Shown one piece after another: positions 1-8,622 of a DNA stretch of 64,000 nucleotides. The stretch is from Hankyongella sp964404985 (GTDB taxonomy: Bacteria; Pseudomonadota; Alphaproteobacteria; Sphingomonadales; Sphingomonadaceae). How positions within the stretch are numbered: the stretch's first letter is position 1; every line of letters starts with the position of its first letter. A program made the position numbers and the translations under genes. The stretch covers positions 79,518 through 143,517 of the forward strand of contig CAYOMD010000003.1 of assembly GCA_964404985.1 (NCBI GenBank), written 5' to 3'. A model generated the notes under the pieces. It was not told where the DNA came from, made no database searches, and saw only the letters and a list, made by a program, of their open reading frames with translations.

Positions 1-972
1 CTCGATCAGGCGGCGCGCCGCCGCGATCGCCTCACCGCTCACCTGCACGCCGTCGGTCCGCATGTAGGTGATGAGGCCTGTGCTTTCGCCGTTCAGGGTC
101 ACACCTTCATAGAGCTGTTGGGCGAGGCGCATGGTCTGGCTGGCGGTGAAGCCGAGCTTGCGTGCCGCCTCCTGCTGCAGGGTGGACGTTGTGAACGGTG
201 GTGCCGGATGGCGCTGCACCGGCTTTTTCTCGACACTGGCGATGGTATAGCGCCCGGCTGCCACATCTGCTTTGGCGGCCATGGCCGTTGCTTCGTCGGG
301 CAGATCATACTGCCCGAGCTTGTTGCCGCGCCAATGGCTGAGCCGCGCCTCGAACGCCTGCCCCTTCTCGTCGGTCATGCCTGCGGCGATGGTCCAGTAT
401 TCGCGGGTCTGGAACCGTTCGATTTCGGATTCGCGCTCGCAGATCAGTCTCAACGCTACCGACTGAACCCGCCCCGCCGACTTGGCGCCCGGCAGCTTGC
501 GCCAAAGCACCGGCGACAGGGTGAAGCCGACCAGATAGTCCAGCGCCCGGCGCGCGAGGTACGCATCAATCAGGTCCACGTACAATTCGCGCGGAGCCGC
601 CATGGCTTTGGTGACAGCAGTCTTGGTGATTTCGTTGAAGGTGACGCGCTGCACGCCGCCCCTGGGCAGCGCCTTCCTTGCGCGCAATACTTCCAGAAGG
701 TGCCAGGAAATCGCCTCGCCTTCCCGGTCCGGGTCGGTTGCCAGCACCAGACGGTCAGCGCCCTTCAGCGCATCGACGATCGCCTTGACCTGCTTGCTCT
801 TTTCCGCGTGCACTTCCCAGTGCATCAGGAAGTCGGCGTCCGGCTCTACTGACCCGTCCTTGGGCGGCAGATCCCGCACATGGCCGTAGGATGCGAGAAC
901 TGTGTAGTTGTCGCCCAGATACTTGTTGATGGTCTTCGCCTTGGCCGGCGACTCGACGATCACCACGTCCAT
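1..972 (-). CDS. topA: DNA topoisomerase I, N-terminal part (runs off left edge)
   Basis: Type IA topoisomerase that relaxes negatively supercoiled DNA. The start codon is the ATG at 972-970, and 324 codons are visible before the window edge, so the C-terminal part including any zinc domains is missing. The protein opens with the TOPRIM signature DVVIVESPAKAKTI. The catalytic tyrosine sits in GLITYMRTD, at about residue 303. The acidic TOPRIM patch lies in ATDPDREGEAISWH. The gene reads leftward, 96 nt downstream of dprA, the usual dprA-topA pairing. Identification is firm; only the 3' end is unseen. Confidence 0.97.
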   Translation of the reverse strand, partial: MDVVIVESPAKAKTINKYLGDNYTVLASYGHVRDLPPKDGSVEPDADFLMHWEVHAEKSKQVKAIVDALKGADRLVLATDPDREGEAISWHLLEVLRARKALPRGGVQRVTFNEITKTAVTKAMAAPRELYVDLIDAYLARRALDYLVGFTLSPVLWRKLPGAKSAGRVQSVALRLICERESEIERFQTREYWTIAAGMTDEKGQAFEARLSHWRGNKLGQYDLPDEATAMAAKADVAAGRYTIASVEKKPVQRHPAPPFTTSTLQQEAARKLGFTASQTMRLAQQLYEGVTLNGESTGLITYMRTDGVQVSGEAIAAARRLIE

Positions 973-1068
973 GCTCTCTGGCCTCGCTCTATACCGCCGC
1001 TTTCGGCCAACGGGCGCGAGCGTTACTCGAAGCCATGGGGCCTGCGCAATCCCCCGGATTTAGAATGT

Positions 1069-2166
1069 TCACGCAACGAGACTGACACGGTTGCCGGCAT
1101 GCCGGACCAATCGGCCCGCCAATTCAAGCTCCAGCAGTACAAACGCGACCTGCCCCGGCGGCACATCCGACCAGCGGATCAAATCGTCCAGGGGCACCGG
1201 CGTGACCGAAAGCAGGGCCAGCACGGCGGTGCGCGCCGCATCGTCCGGCTCACCGTCGTCGCACGATTCCGCCATGGCGGCTGGCGGCGCGACCCTTTGG
1301 CCAGACAGCGGCGTCAGGCACTCCAGAACCTCTGCGGCGCTGGTCACCAGGGTGGCACCGTTGCGGATGAGGTCGTTGCAGCCTTGCGCGCGCGGCTCCA
1401 GCGGCGAGCCGGGGATCGCCATCACATGGCGGCCCTGCTCTCCGGCCAGCCGCGCGGTGATCAGGGAACCGGACTTCGGCGTCGCCTCGACCACGACGAC
1501 CCCGAGCGACAGCCCCGAGACGATCCGGTTGCGGCGCGGGAAATGACGGGCTTGCGGATGGGTCCCGAGCGGCTGCTCCGAAAGGATCACGCCGCGCTCG
1601 GCAATGTCTGCCTGCAAGGCCGCATTCTCCGGCGGGTAGACGATATCCGCGCCGCCGGCGACAACGCCGACGGTGCCCCCGGACGGTGCCGACAATGCCC
1701 CCTTGTGCGCCGCCGTGTCCACGCCCCGCGCCAGACCGGAGGCAACCGCGCAGCCTGCCGCTGCGAGATCACGCGCCAGCACGGTCGCCAGACGCAGCCC
1801 GGCGGCCGAGGCATTGCGCGCGCCGACAATGGCCACAGCGTGCGCCTCCAGCAGGGACAGGCGCCCCCGCGCCAGCAGGACCGGCGGCGCGTCGTCGATC
1901 TGGGCCAGGACCGACGGATACCCATCGCTGTCCACGAACAGCCATTGTGCGCCCAACGAGAGCCCTGCGGCATATTCCTGGTCCACGGCGTGCTCGCTGG
2001 CCAGTGTGAACCGCTGGGCACCGCCGCGCCGCGCCAGATCGGGCAGGCGCTCCAGGGCGCGCCGCGCGGTGCCGAACCGGGCCATCACCTGCCGATAGGT
2101 TATCGGCCCGACTGTCTCCGTCCGGATCAGCCGTAGGCGGGCGCGCTGCTCGTCCTCTTGAACCAT
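1069..2166 (-). CDS. dprA: DNA-processing protein DprA (Smf)
   Basis: DprA binds incoming single-stranded DNA and loads RecA during natural transformation; it is also kept in non-competent species. The 365-residue reading has the Rossmann-like core (VAIVGARNAS, later GGADIVYPPEN) and a C-terminal winged-helix segment (LDDLIRWSDVPPGQVAFVLLE). I chose the ATG at 2166 (MVQEDEQRARLRL). The open frame extends 12 codons further, to a TTG at 2202, but that start has no ribosome binding site that I can see. It lies between plsY and topA on the same strand. Confidence 0.93.
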   Translation of the reverse strand: MVQEDEQRARLRLIRTETVGPITYRQVMARFGTARRALERLPDLARRGGAQRFTLASEHAVDQEYAAGLSLGAQWLFVDSDGYPSVLAQIDDAPPVLLARGRLSLLEAHAVAIVGARNASAAGLRLATVLARDLAAAGCAVASGLARGVDTAAHKGALSAPSGGTVGVVAGGADIVYPPENAALQADIAERGVILSEQPLGTHPQARHFPRRNRIVSGLSLGVVVVEATPKSGSLITARLAGEQGRHVMAIPGSPLEPRAQGCNDLIRNGATLVTSAAEVLECLTPLSGQRVAPPAAMAESCDDGEPDDAARTAVLALLSVTPVPLDDLIRWSDVPPGQVAFVLLELELAGRLVRHAGNRVSLVA

Positions 2167-2247
2167 GACAACACAGTGAGCCGGTTTTCCCGGAGTCGTC
2201 AAACCATTTACGCGGCACCAAGCGTCTGAGCGTATTGGCGTTTGCGC

Positions 2248-2865
2248 TCAACCTTGTGCATCACCCCGGGAGTCTGCGGTCTTTTTCGCCCCGATCTTCG
2301 GCTCGGTCCCGGCCATCAGCCGGGCAATGTTGGCCCCGTGCTTCAGCCAGACCAGACTCGCCATGGCAATGCCCGCAGCGGTTACGTCATAGCGGCCGAG
2401 GACTGCCGTGACGACGGGCGGCACCAACACCGCAACGAGCGCTGCCAGGGAGGAATAGCGAAACACGCGCGCCATCAGCAGCCAGGTGAGCGCGACGCCG
2501 GCAAAGGCGAGCGGCGAGAGCGCCAGGATGACACCGATGTAGGTCGCCACACCCTTGCCGCCCTTGAACTTCAGCCACACCGGGTAAAGATGGCCGAGAA
2601 ACGCGGCAATCCCGACCAGTGCCGGCAGGTCCGGCGCAAAAGCCTGCGCCAGCCAGACCGGCACGGCCCCCTTCAGCGCATCCAGCAGCAGGGTTGCAGC
2701 GGCCAGCCCCTTGTTGCCGGTGCGCAGCACGTTGGTCGCCCCGATGTTGCCGGAGCCGATCGCGCGGATGTCGCCGAGGCCTGCCGCGCGGGTCAACAGC
2801 AGGCCGTAAGGCACGGTGCCGCTCAGGTAACCGGCCAGCAGCCAGACCACGACATTGGCGCTCAT
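2248..2865 (-). CDS. plsY: Glycerol-3-phosphate acyltransferase PlsY
   Basis: Inner-membrane enzyme that acylates glycerol-3-phosphate from acyl-phosphate, the first committed step of phospholipid synthesis. The 205-aa reading starts at 2865 (MSANVVVWLLAGYL). It contains the PlsY loop motifs GSGNIGATNVLR, GHLYPVWLKFKGGKGVA and the C-terminal WLKHGANIARL, with about five membrane segments. In-frame starts further upstream (to 2922) would add a polar extension that the family does not need. It is transcribed toward dprA and divergently from nadE. Confidence 0.94.
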   Translation of the reverse strand: MSANVVVWLLAGYLSGTVPYGLLLTRAAGLGDIRAIGSGNIGATNVLRTGNKGLAAATLLLDALKGAVPVWLAQAFAPDLPALVGIAAFLGHLYPVWLKFKGGKGVATYIGVILALSPLAFAGVALTWLLMARVFRYSSLAALVAVLVPPVVTAVLGRYDVTAAGIAMASLVWLKHGANIARLMAGTEPKIGAKKTADSRGDAQG

Positions 2866-2947
2866 CTCCAAGGCAGACCCCCCAGGTAAAAACAACTGCA
2901 TAGCGCCCCAACTTGTCGACACGCAAGGAACTGCCTACACACATGCC

Positions 2948-4609
2948 ATGACCTGCCCGCCGGACCACTTTTGCATCGCGCTCGCCCAGATCAATCTCAG
3001 CGTGGGTGATTTCGCCGCCAATGCAGCAGCCATGCTGGCCATGCGCGCACAGGCGCAGGGGGCAGACGTCATCCTGTACCCGGAACTGGCGCTGGTCGGC
3101 TATCCACCCGAAGACCTGGTGATGAAGCCGGCGCTGCAACAGGCTGCAGCCCAGGCCCTGGCAGAGCTGGCCCAGGCCACAGCAGATGGCGGCCCGGCCA
3201 TGCTGGTCGGCACCTGCCATGTGGAGAGCGGCAAGGTTTACAACGCTGTGGCCCTGTTGGATGCCGGCCGCATACAGGCCATCACGCGCAAGCACGAGCT
3301 GCCCAACTACGGTGTGTTCGATGAGCCGCGCACCTTTGCGCCCGGCCCGCTGCCCGGGCCACTGGTGGTGCGCGGCGTTCGGATCGGCGTGCCGATCTGC
3401 GAGGACATGTGGCTGCCGGATGTCTGCGAGTGCCTGGCCGAGACGGGTGCTGAACTGCTGCTGGTGCCCAACGGTTCACCGTTCGAGGTCGGCAAGGAAA
3501 GTGCGCGCATGACCCACAGTGTCGCCCGTGTCGTCGAGACCGGCCTGCCGCTGGCGTACGTCAACCGGATCGGCGGGCAGGACGAACTGGTGTTCGACGG
3601 CGGCTCCTACGTGCTGAATGCAGACGCCAGCATGGCTGCCCGGCTGCCCCAGTGGCGCGCGGCGCTGGCGCTCACCCATTGGCACCGCGAGGCCGGGCGC
3701 TGGGTCTGCGCCCGCCAAGACATCGCGCCGGAAGGCGACGACATCGCGGACATCTATCACGCCATGGTGCTTGGCCTGCGTGACTATGTGACCCGCAACC
3801 GCTTTCCCGGCATTGTGCTGGGCATGTCCGGCGGCATCGACAGCGCGCTTTCGGCAGCGGTCGCGGTCGATGCGCTGGGGCCGGATAAGCTCTGGTGCGT
3901 GATGCTGCCATCCCGCTACACGTCCCGTGACAGCCTGGACGATGCGCAGCAGTGCGCACACGCACTGGGCGCCCGGCTGGAGACCATCCCGATCGAGCCA
4001 GCGGTCGAGGCGTTCGGTGCCATGCTGGCCGGCAGTTTCAAGGGCAAGGCGCCCGACTCGACGGAGGAGAATATCCAGTCCCGCGTGCGCGGCCTGACCC
4101 TGATGGCGCTCTCCAACAAGTTCGGGCCGATGGTGCTGACCACCGGCAACAAGTCGGAGATGTCGGTCGGTTACGCCACCCTCTATGGCGACATGTGCGG
4201 CGGATATTCGGTGCTGAAGGATGTCTATAAAACCACCGTTTACCGGCTGGCCGAATGGCGCAATCGCCAAGCACCGGCGGGTGGCCTCGGGCCGGCGGGC
4301 GTGGTGATCCCCGAGCGTATCCTCACCAAAGCCCCGACTGCCGAGTTGCGCGCTGACCAGACCGACCAGGACAGCCTGCCCCCCTATGATATTCTGGACG
4401 GCATTCTTTTCGGCCTAGTCGAGGAGGAAGCCTCCGCCGCCGACCTGGTGGCCCGCGGCTTCGACCCGGCAACCGTCAAGCGCATTGAGCACCTGCTGTT
4501 CCTTGCCGAATACAAGCGCCGACAATCACCACCGGGCGTCAAGATCGGCAAACGCAACTTCGGTCGCGATCGCCGCTACCCCATCACCAACGCCTTCCGC
4601 AGCGGGTGA
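2948..4609 (+). CDS. nadE: Glutamine-dependent NAD+ synthetase
   Basis: Amidates nicotinate adenine dinucleotide to NAD+, using ammonia released from glutamine. The protein is 553 aa with two domains. The N-terminal nitrilase-type glutaminase carries Glu46 (ILYPE), Lys115 (RKHELPNYG) and Cys151 (VPICEDMW). The C-terminal synthetase carries the P-loop SGGIDSAL at about residues 294-301. The ATG at 2948 is preferred because the frame upstream overlaps the divergent plsY and has no family homology I recognise. The two-domain form supports glutamine rather than free ammonia as nitrogen donor. Confidence 0.96.
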   Translation: MTCPPDHFCIALAQINLSVGDFAANAAAMLAMRAQAQGADVILYPELALVGYPPEDLVMKPALQQAAAQALAELAQATADGGPAMLVGTCHVESGKVYNAVALLDAGRIQAITRKHELPNYGVFDEPRTFAPGPLPGPLVVRGVRIGVPICEDMWLPDVCECLAETGAELLLVPNGSPFEVGKESARMTHSVARVVETGLPLAYVNRIGGQDELVFDGGSYVLNADASMAARLPQWRAALALTHWHREAGRWVCARQDIAPEGDDIADIYHAMVLGLRDYVTRNRFPGIVLGMSGGIDSALSAAVAVDALGPDKLWCVMLPSRYTSRDSLDDAQQCAHALGARLETIPIEPAVEAFGAMLAGSFKGKAPDSTEENIQSRVRGLTLMALSNKFGPMVLTTGNKSEMSVGYATLYGDMCGGYSVLKDVYKTTVYRLAEWRNRQAPAGGLGPAGVVIPERILTKAPTAELRADQTDQDSLPPYDILDGILFGLVEEEASAADLVARGFDPATVKRIEHLLFLAEYKRRQSPPGVKIGKRNFGRDRRYPITNAFRSG

Positions 4610-4674
4610 CACGCCTTGACCTTTGTGGCGTCTCTGCCGCAGGTGAATATTCGTTCCCACAATAGCAGGCCTTC

Positions 4675-5994
4675 ATGATCCCTCGCGTCCGCTTTGCCCC
4701 CTCCCCCACCGGCCAGCTGCATGTCGGCAACTTGCGTACGGCCATCGTCAACTGGCTGTTTGCGCAAGCAACCGGCGGCCAGTTCATCCTGCGCCTTGAC
4801 GATACCGACCAGGCGCGCTCGACTGAGGAGTCGGCGCAGTCGATCCGTGATGACCTCGCCTGGCTGGGCTTCGACATCGCCGAGGAACACCGGCAGTCAG
4901 CCCGTTTCGATGCCTATGAGCGCGCGCAGGAACGGCTCGTGGCCAGCGGCCGGCTGTACCCCTGCTATGAGTCGGCCCACGAACTGGATCTGAGACGCAA
5001 GGTCCAGCTCTCACGCGGGCTGCCGCCGGTCTATGATCGTGCAGCCCTGCACCTCACGGCAGACGAGCGCGCGGCCCTTGAGGCGCAAGGCATTCAACCG
5101 CACTGGCGTTTCAAGCTGGATACGGCAAGCCGCATCGAATTTGATGACCTGATCCAGGGGCACATCTCGATGGACCCGGCGTCGGTCTCCGATCCGGTGG
5201 TGCGCCGGGCGGATGGCTCGTGGCTCTACATGCTGCCCTCCGTCATCGACGATATCGACATGGGCATCACCCACATCGTGCGCGGGCAGGATCACCTGAC
5301 GAACACGGCGGTCCAGACCCAGATGTTTTCAGCGCTCGGCGCACCCTGCCCCACGTTCGCGCACCTAGCGCTGCTGTCACTGCGGGATCAGGCGCTCTCC
5401 AAGCGGCTGGGCTCAGCCGGGGTTGTGCATTACCGCGCCATGGGGATCGAGCCGATCAGCCTGATCGCCTATCTCGGGCGGCTTGGCACCTCTGACCCGA
5501 TCGAACCGGTGACCGATGCAGCACCCCTGGTCGCCAGCTTCGACTGGGCCAAGTTCAACAAGGCCAACGCCCTGTTCGACGAGGCCGAGCTGACCCTGCT
5601 CAACACCAAGATCATCCACCACATGTCTTTTGAGGCGGTCTCCAGCCGCCTGCCCGCCGGCATGACAGCCGCCGACTGGGATTTGCTGCGCGGCAATGTT
5701 GAGCGGATCGATGCCATCGCGCCCTGGTGGCAGGTGGTGTGCGGGGAGATCGCCCCGGTCGTGGAGGAGCCGGAGTTCGTCGCAACCGCTCAGGCGACGC
5801 TTGCCGAATTGCCCTGGACCGACGATATCTGGACTATCTGGACCAACGCCCTGAAGGACGCGACGGGCCGCAAGGGCAAGGCCCTGTTCATGCCGCTGCG
5901 GCTTGCGCTGACCGGACAGCCGCACGGGCCGGAAATGGGCCCGCTGCTGGCACGCATGGGGCGGGAGCGTGCTTTGAGAAGACTGGAGACCTGA
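4675..5994 (+). CDS. gltX: Glutamate--tRNA ligase (class I)
   Basis: Charges tRNA(Glu), or tRNA(Gln) in species relying on GatCAB. The 439 residues include the HIGH-type motif in FAPSPTGQLHVGN near residue 7 and a KMSKS-type motif ALSKRLGS with the lysine at residue 243, followed by a helical anticodon-binding region. It is shorter than E. coli GltX (471 aa), as many alphaproteobacterial copies are. Many alphaproteobacteria carry two gltX genes; which of the two this is cannot be settled from the window. The next gene begins 4 nt after the stop, suggesting co-transcription. Confidence 0.95.
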   Translation: MIPRVRFAPSPTGQLHVGNLRTAIVNWLFAQATGGQFILRLDDTDQARSTEESAQSIRDDLAWLGFDIAEEHRQSARFDAYERAQERLVASGRLYPCYESAHELDLRRKVQLSRGLPPVYDRAALHLTADERAALEAQGIQPHWRFKLDTASRIEFDDLIQGHISMDPASVSDPVVRRADGSWLYMLPSVIDDIDMGITHIVRGQDHLTNTAVQTQMFSALGAPCPTFAHLALLSLRDQALSKRLGSAGVVHYRAMGIEPISLIAYLGRLGTSDPIEPVTDAAPLVASFDWAKFNKANALFDEAELTLLNTKIIHHMSFEAVSSRLPAGMTAADWDLLRGNVERIDAIAPWWQVVCGEIAPVVEEPEFVATAQATLAELPWTDDIWTIWTNALKDATGRKGKALFMPLRLALTGQPHGPEMGPLLARMGRERALRRLET

Positions 5995-5998
5995 GCCC

Positions 5999-6331
5999 AT
6001 GCGTCGGCCCAAACACCTCCCCTCCGCCTACGACCGGGCCCGTACCAAGCCTATCCCGCGCAAGCAGTATGAGCGGTTCTCCCGCGAGCTCGACTCCGTG
6101 GTGGGCGAGAAGACGTTCTACAGGCGCAACCTCACTAGCCAGATCATCATCTATGGGCTGAGCGTCATCATGGTGCTGCTGGTGTTCGGGCTGTTTTACC
6201 TCTCCGAGGAGGTGCTGCCACGCGCGCCGCTGCCGCAGCTTCGCCGCGAGGTGACCAAGGATTTCGACAACGGCGGCCTGATATACGTCACGCCCTACGA
6301 GACCGAGAAGGACGCGGACGCCGCACAATGA
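5999..6331 (+). CDS. Small single-pass membrane protein, unknown function
   Basis: A 110-aa protein I do not recognise. The first 45 residues are rich in Arg and Lys and therefore probably cytoplasmic. One hydrophobic segment spans about residues 48-68 (IIIYGLSVIMVLLVFGLFYL), followed by a polar tail of about 40 residues that would lie outside the inner membrane. It starts 4 nt after gltX, and its stop overlaps the trmJ start in an ATGA arrangement, so translation of the three genes is probably coupled. High-GC codon bias and tight spacing support a real gene. No motif suggests a function. Confidence 0.75.
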   Translation: MRRPKHLPSAYDRARTKPIPRKQYERFSRELDSVVGEKTFYRRNLTSQIIIYGLSVIMVLLVFGLFYLSEEVLPRAPLPQLRREVTKDFDNGGLIYVTPYETEKDADAAQ

Positions 6332-7086
6332 CCCCGGCCTTCATTCTGGTGCGCCCGCAACTCGGAGAGAACATCGGCATGGTCGCGCGCGCCATGTGGA
6401 ATTTCGGCATCGGGGATTTGCGGCTGGTTGCCCCCCGCGACGGCTGGCCCAACCCTGCGGCAGGACCGGCGGCATCCGGTGCTGACCATCTGCTAGACGC
6501 GGCCCAAGTCTTCCCGGACCTGCCGTCCGCCATTGCAGACTGTAACCGGGTGTTTGCAACGACCGTGCGCCCGCGCGGCATGATGAAAGAGACGGTGACG
6601 CCGCGCCATGCCGCGGCAAGCGCGCATATGCTGGCGGCTGGCGGGCTGCGTGCCGCGTATCTGTTCGGGCCGGAGCGCGCCGGGCTAGAGACCGAAGATG
6701 TGGCGCACGCGGACCAGATCCTCACCATTCCGGTCAATCCCGCGTTCAGTTCCCTCAACCTGGCCCAGGCCGCCGCCCTGTGCGCCTATGAGTGGCTTCA
6801 GCATACGGATGCCACGCCCGATAGCGTATTGGGCGGGGAGCACGGCGGCCCGGCCAGCCGGGAAGCGCTGGACGGTCTGATCGGCCATCTGGATACTGAG
6901 CTGACGGCGCGGAATTACTTTCGCCCCGGTCACCGCGCCGCCATCATGCGGCAGACCTTGCGGGGGATGCTGCAGCGCCCCGGTTTCACCGAGCAGGAAG
7001 TCCGCACCTTGCGCGGGGTGGTGCGCGCCCTGTGCCAGATTCCCGGCACTATTCCCCTTCCCCGTTGCCACGACGCTGAGAAATAA
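6328..7086 (+). CDS. trmJ: tRNA (cytidine/uridine-2'-O-)-methyltransferase TrmJ
   Basis: SPOUT-family methyltransferase that 2'-O-methylates position 32 of several tRNAs. The 252-aa length matches E. coli TrmJ (246). Visible family motifs are FILVRPQLGENIGMVARAM at the N-terminus, the trefoil-knot AdoMet segments YLFGPERAGL and IPVNPAFSSLNLAQA, and a C-terminal dimerisation extension. The start overlaps the stop of the upstream membrane protein by 4 nt. A possible terminator and the efflux promoter follow. Confidence 0.92.
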   Translation: MTPAFILVRPQLGENIGMVARAMWNFGIGDLRLVAPRDGWPNPAAGPAASGADHLLDAAQVFPDLPSAIADCNRVFATTVRPRGMMKETVTPRHAAASAHMLAAGGLRAAYLFGPERAGLETEDVAHADQILTIPVNPAFSSLNLAQAAALCAYEWLQHTDATPDSVLGGEHGGPASREALDGLIGHLDTELTARNYFRPGHRAAIMRQTLRGMLQRPGFTEQEVRTLRGVVRALCQIPGTIPLPRCHDAEK

Positions 7087-7110
7087 ACTTTCTTTGTCGC
7101 TTTCACGGAA

Positions 7111-7140
7111 ACGGCCTGTCTCAGGCTGTGGCCATTTTTT
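7111..7140 (+). terminator. Possible Rho-independent terminator after trmJ
   Basis: A short hairpin (GCCTG, loop TCT, CAGGC), extendable by an outer GGCC/GGCC pair, is followed within a few bases by a run of six T. The stem is short, so this is only a plausible terminator for the operon ending in trmJ. Confidence 0.4.
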
Positions 7141-7154
7141 GCACCTGCGAATGC

Positions 7155-7182
7155 TTAACATTGGATTGATGCTTGGTATAAC
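7155..7182 (+). promoter_or_regulatory. Sigma70-type promoter of the first efflux operon
   Basis: TTAACA at 7155-7160 and TATAAC at 7177-7182 are separated by 16 bp; each box matches the consensus at five of six positions. It is the best promoter match I found in this gap. Transcription would start near 7190, giving a leader of about 235 nt that contains the palindromic repeat at 7272-7369. Confidence 0.55.
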
Positions 7183-7271
7183 CCATGGCACTGTTTCAAC
7201 GGTGCGCTGACTGGGCAGTCTGGCGCCGGTGTATTCAGGTGCTATGGTACCTGCTTGGATGATGACTAATG

Positions 7272-7369
7272 CCGTCATTCCGGCGAAAGCCGGACTCTAG
7301 GAACACAAGCGTCTCATCATAGAGTGTACACGCATTGTTCCTGGACCCCGGCCTACGCCGGGGTAACGA
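7272..7369. repeat. REPIN-like inverted repeat pair, family A copy 1
   Basis: Two inverted half-elements, each a hairpin. The left half begins CGTCATTCCGGCGAAAGCCGG. The right half, read on the other strand, begins CGTTACCCCGGCGTAGGCC. The same two-hairpin arrangement occurs at 49801-49896. The unit resembles REP doublets of proteobacteria. It lies in the leader of the efflux operon. Confidence 0.75.
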
Positions 7370-7425
7370 TGAGTGAGTCGTCGTCCCTGCAGCTTGGTAA
7401 GAGTTCATTGAAGGGGATCACTCAG

Positions 7426-8619
7426 ATGTTGACGAGCATCCGCACGCACCGGAGTGCCTTGAGCATCCGCATGGCTGCAATTGTCGGTTGCACCGCGCTG
7501 CTCGCATCCTGTGGCAAACCCGAAGTGCAGGGTGCGCCGCCCAAGCTTCCGGTCTCCGTGGCCAAGCCGGTGGTCAAGGAGGTTCAGGAGTGGGACGAGT
7601 ATACCGGTCGCTTCGAGGCCTATGACTTCGTCGAGATGCGCTCGCGCGTGAACGGCTATCTGCAGTCGATCCACTTCACCGATGGCGACATCGTTGAGAA
7701 GGGTCAACTGCTGTTTCAGATCGACCCCCGGCCATTCCAGGTGGCGCTCGATCAGGCGAAAGCCCGGCTAGCCAGTACCCAGAGCGCACAGGAATTCGCC
7801 CGCAGAGACCTGGAACGCGCCCGTGAACTGCTCCAGCGGCAAAACATTCCGGAGCGGGTCTTCGAACAGCGTCAGGACTCGCTGAAGAACGCTCAGGCCT
7901 CTGTGCGCTCCGCGCAAGCGGATGTGGAACAGGCGCAGCTCAACCTCAACTACACGCGCATCACAGCCCCCATCACCGGTCGCGCCAGTGCCCGTTTCGT
8001 CTCCGTCGGCAACCTGGTGAGCGGCGACGGTGCGCAAGCGCAAACGCTCACCACGATTGCGGCCCTGCGGCCGATCCGCTTCATTTTCGATGCCGATGAA
8101 GCAGCCTATCTACGCTACGTCCGGCTGGCAGAGGCTGGCGAACGCCCATCTGGTCGCACGGTCCAGCACCCGGTTATTGTGCAGTTGCAGGGTGAAAGCG
8201 ACTATGTGCACAAGGGCAACCTGGATTTCGTCGACAACCGCATCGATCCGCAGACCGGCAGCATCCGTGGGCGTGCCGTGCTGCCCAACGACGAACAATA
8301 TCTGCTGCCCGGCATGTTCGGACGCCTGCGCCTGCTTGGCCGTCCGAAGTATAAGGCCATTCTGATCCCGGATGAGGCGATCGGCACGGATCAGGCCCAA
8401 CGTGTGGTCTTCGTGGTACAGCCGGATCAATCCATCAAGCCGCAACCGGTGACGCTGGGGCCCATCATTGATGGACTGCGCGTGGTGCGCACCGGCCTGA
8501 AGCCGGATCAGCGCATCGTCATCAATGGCCTGATGCGTCTGCGACCGGGGCTGGCGGTGGAGCCGCAGGAGACACAGATCGTACAGCCGACGCCCGCGAC
8601 CATGCAGAAGGCGGGCTGA
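7426..8619 (+). CDS. RND efflux periplasmic adaptor, lipoprotein
   Basis: Membrane-fusion protein that links an inner-membrane RND pump to an outer-membrane channel. The 397-aa reading starts at the ATG at 7426 (MLTSIRTHRSALSIRM), preceded by AAGGGGA. It has a signal peptide ending in a lipobox (LLASC, then GK), so it should be lipid-anchored. A biotinyl-lipoyl-type region (VNGYLQSIHFTDGDIVEKGQ) is followed by an alpha-helical hairpin of about residues 95-165 and beta-barrel segments. The longer open frame back to 7324 is encoded by repeat DNA and was rejected. It is 3 nt upstream of the pump gene. Substrate is unknown. Confidence 0.92.
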   Translation: MLTSIRTHRSALSIRMAAIVGCTALLASCGKPEVQGAPPKLPVSVAKPVVKEVQEWDEYTGRFEAYDFVEMRSRVNGYLQSIHFTDGDIVEKGQLLFQIDPRPFQVALDQAKARLASTQSAQEFARRDLERARELLQRQNIPERVFEQRQDSLKNAQASVRSAQADVEQAQLNLNYTRITAPITGRASARFVSVGNLVSGDGAQAQTLTTIAALRPIRFIFDADEAAYLRYVRLAEAGERPSGRTVQHPVIVQLQGESDYVHKGNLDFVDNRIDPQTGSIRGRAVLPNDEQYLLPGMFGRLRLLGRPKYKAILIPDEAIGTDQAQRVVFVVQPDQSIKPQPVTLGPIIDGLRVVRTGLKPDQRIVINGLMRLRPGLAVEPQETQIVQPTPATMQKAG

Positions 8620-8622
8620 ACC

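Larger units (their letters stand above)
7087..7425. other. Intergenic region between trmJ and the first RND adaptor
   Basis: These 339 nt hold, in order, a possible terminator for the gltX-trmJ unit, a good sigma70-like promoter for the efflux operon, and a REPIN-like repeat inside the predicted 5' leader. An open frame runs through the repeat into the adaptor, but its extra residues are encoded by repeat DNA and are not believed to be translated. Confidence 0.7.

Noticed and set aside
880..2136. 418-codon open frame opposite dprA
   Set aside because: It is an antisense shadow of a clearly recognisable dprA gene. The translation is Arg/Gln/Pro-rich without domains, as expected from a GC-rich complement.
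7324..7425. Longer N-terminus for the first RND adaptor
   Set aside because: Those codons lie in a REPIN-like repeat and would place a polar stretch ahead of the signal peptide. The ATG at 7426 has a good ribosome binding site.
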